Shown one piece after another: positions 63,175-64,000 of a stretch of 64,000 nt of DNA. Position numbers and translations under genes: made by a program. How positions within the stretch are numbered: position 1 is the stretch's first letter; every line of letters starts with the position of its first letter. The notes under the pieces are model-generated. The model worked only from the letters and a program-made list of their open reading frames with translations, did not search any database and was not told the origin of the DNA. Source of the DNA: Cohaesibacter marisflavi (lineage in GTDB: Bacteria > Pseudomonadota > Alphaproteobacteria > Rhizobiales > Cohaesibacteraceae); the NCBI RefSeq assembly GCF_900115225.1, contig NZ_FOVR01000007.1, positions 160,110-224,109 on the forward strand, given 5' to 3'.

Positions 63175-64000
63175 ATGCAACGCGTGAATGAGAGCAATCT
63201 TGCAGGCCGGGCTCGTCCGACAGAACGGATCATCCAGTTTGGTGAGGGCAACTTCCTTAGAGCCTTCATGGATTGGAAAATCGATCGCATGAACGAAGAT
63301 TGCGGCAGCGACTATGGCGTCGTCATTGTCCGCCCGATTGATGGCGGTGTGCCGATTTCGCTCAATGACAGCGATGGTGTTTACACGGTTCTCTCCCGTG
63401 GCGTTGGCCCGGATGGAGAGGCTGTGTCTGATGCCCGCCTCATCTCAGCCGTTCGTCGTGAACTGAATGCTGTCAAACAGTGGGACGAGGTTCTGGCGCT
63501 GGCTCGTAACACCGACTTTGTGGCCGTGGTCTCCAACACCACCGAAGCCGGCATCGTTTACAATGCCGATTGCAAGGCAACGGACACGCCACCGGCTTCC
63601 TATCCGGCCAAGGTGACCCGTCTGCTGCTGGAACGCTTCAACACATGCGGCGGCGTCGATGCTCCGGGCTTCCACTTCCTGCCGTGCGAGTTGATCGACC
63701 ACAATGCCGATGAGCTGGAAAAATGCGTGCATCAGCATGCCAAGGACTGGGATCTGGGTGCAGATTTCATGAGCTGGCTGGAAAGCAAGAATGCCTTCTT
63801 CAACACGCTGGTTGACCGCATCGTGCCGGGCTATCCGCGTGATGAAGCCGCCGATATCGAGAAGGAACTGGGCTATCTTGATCCTCTGATGGTAACCGGC
63901 GAACTGTTCCACTTCCTTGTCATTGAACAGCGCGAAGGCAAGCCTGATCTTTGCCTGCCGATGGCGGAGAAGGATGCGGGCACGGTGATCGTGCCAAATG
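63175..64000 (+). CDS. uxaB: Tagaturonate reductase UxaB, truncated by window end
   Basis: NADH-dependent reductase that turns D-tagaturonate into D-altronate. The open frame begins at the ATG at 63175 with AAGGAAAGAC upstream and runs off the window after about 275 residues. The start PTERIIQFGEGNFLRAFMDWKID and later VVSNTTEAGIVYN and FLPCELIDHNADELEKCV match UxaB better than UxuB. It completes the galacturonate branch with UxaC and UxaA. Confidence 0.9.
   Translation, partial: MQRVNESNLAGRARPTERIIQFGEGNFLRAFMDWKIDRMNEDCGSDYGVVIVRPIDGGVPISLNDSDGVYTVLSRGVGPDGEAVSDARLISAVRRELNAVKQWDEVLALARNTDFVAVVSNTTEAGIVYNADCKATDTPPASYPAKVTRLLLERFNTCGGVDAPGFHFLPCELIDHNADELEKCVHQHAKDWDLGADFMSWLESKNAFFNTLVDRIVPGYPRDEAADIEKELGYLDPLMVTGELFHFLVIEQREGKPDLCLPMAEKDAGTVIVPN

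Noticed and set aside
1..64000. Mobile element, prophage or integrative element
   Set aside because: No transposase, integrase, tRNA-linked attachment site or terminal repeat was found, and gene content is ordinary chromosomal.

Overview
This window looks like chromosomal DNA of a marine or host-associated alphaproteobacterium, probably Hyphomicrobiales. I infer this from a perfect GTTC-N7-GTTC LexA box in front of an imuA-imuB-dnaE2 mutagenesis operon, from several tripartite transporter systems (TctABC, TRAP and two ABC systems), and from the general gene style. The genus cannot be fixed by eye. I see no rRNA, tRNA, CRISPR array, insertion sequence, phage gene or origin. The window is dense, ordinary-looking core and catabolic chromosome.

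Layout. 0.3-5.1 kb: mnmA, an Old Yellow Enzyme reductase, an RNHCP zinc protein and an ArgE-type deacetylase. 5.1-9.2 kb: a TctABC tricarboxylate-type transporter co-oriented with argE, with a divergent LysR regulator. 9.3-18.1 kb: a HerA-like ATPase, then a minus-strand cluster of a DUF4212 subunit, a sodium:solute symporter, a cNMP/CBS/nucleotidyltransferase protein (DUF294), a small membrane protein, a lone receiver, and a membrane protein that joins a degenerate histidine kinase to a DnaQ-type exonuclease. 18.6-21.2 kb: an RluA pseudouridine synthase, a UPF0178 protein and glycerate 2-kinase. 21.4-27.8 kb: a small ORF with a strong minus-strand terminator, then the SOS mutasome operon imuA-imuB-dnaE2.

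28.1-35.5 kb: a LacI regulator with two matching upstream operators and a sugar-type ABC importer (binding protein, two unusual permeases, ATPase) containing a GH63-like glycoside hydrolase. 35.7-39.8 kb: xylA-xylB with a ROK regulator and matching inverted repeats. 40.4-45.0 kb: a three-domain LplT/PlsC/acyl-ACP ligase fusion and galM. 45.2-49.1 kb: a chemoreceptor with a CXXCH haem motif, and an alkaline phosphatase behind a good PHO box. 49.3-53.3 kb: a metal-type ABC cluster (DUF3299-like protein, ATPase, FtsX-like permease, His-rich PCuAC-fold protein) and pxpA. 53.7-64 kb: a hexuronate catabolic island with a GntR regulator, three matching operators, uxaC, TRAP dctPQM, kdgF, kduI, uxuA, uxaA and a truncated uxaB.

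How it works together. The right half is a plant or algal polysaccharide and sugar toolbox. Unsaturated uronates go through KdgF and KduI. Glucuronate and galacturonate enter by the TRAP system and are isomerised by UxaC, then pass through UxaB/UxaA or UxuA to 2-keto-3-deoxygluconate. Xylose goes through XylA/XylB, and the LacI-controlled ABC system supplies another glycoside that is split inside the cell. The clearest candidate for an undescribed system is the symporter / nucleotidyltransferase / pseudo-kinase-exonuclease cluster at 10.9-18.1 kb. The next is the ABC importer, whose two permeases carry extra domains.
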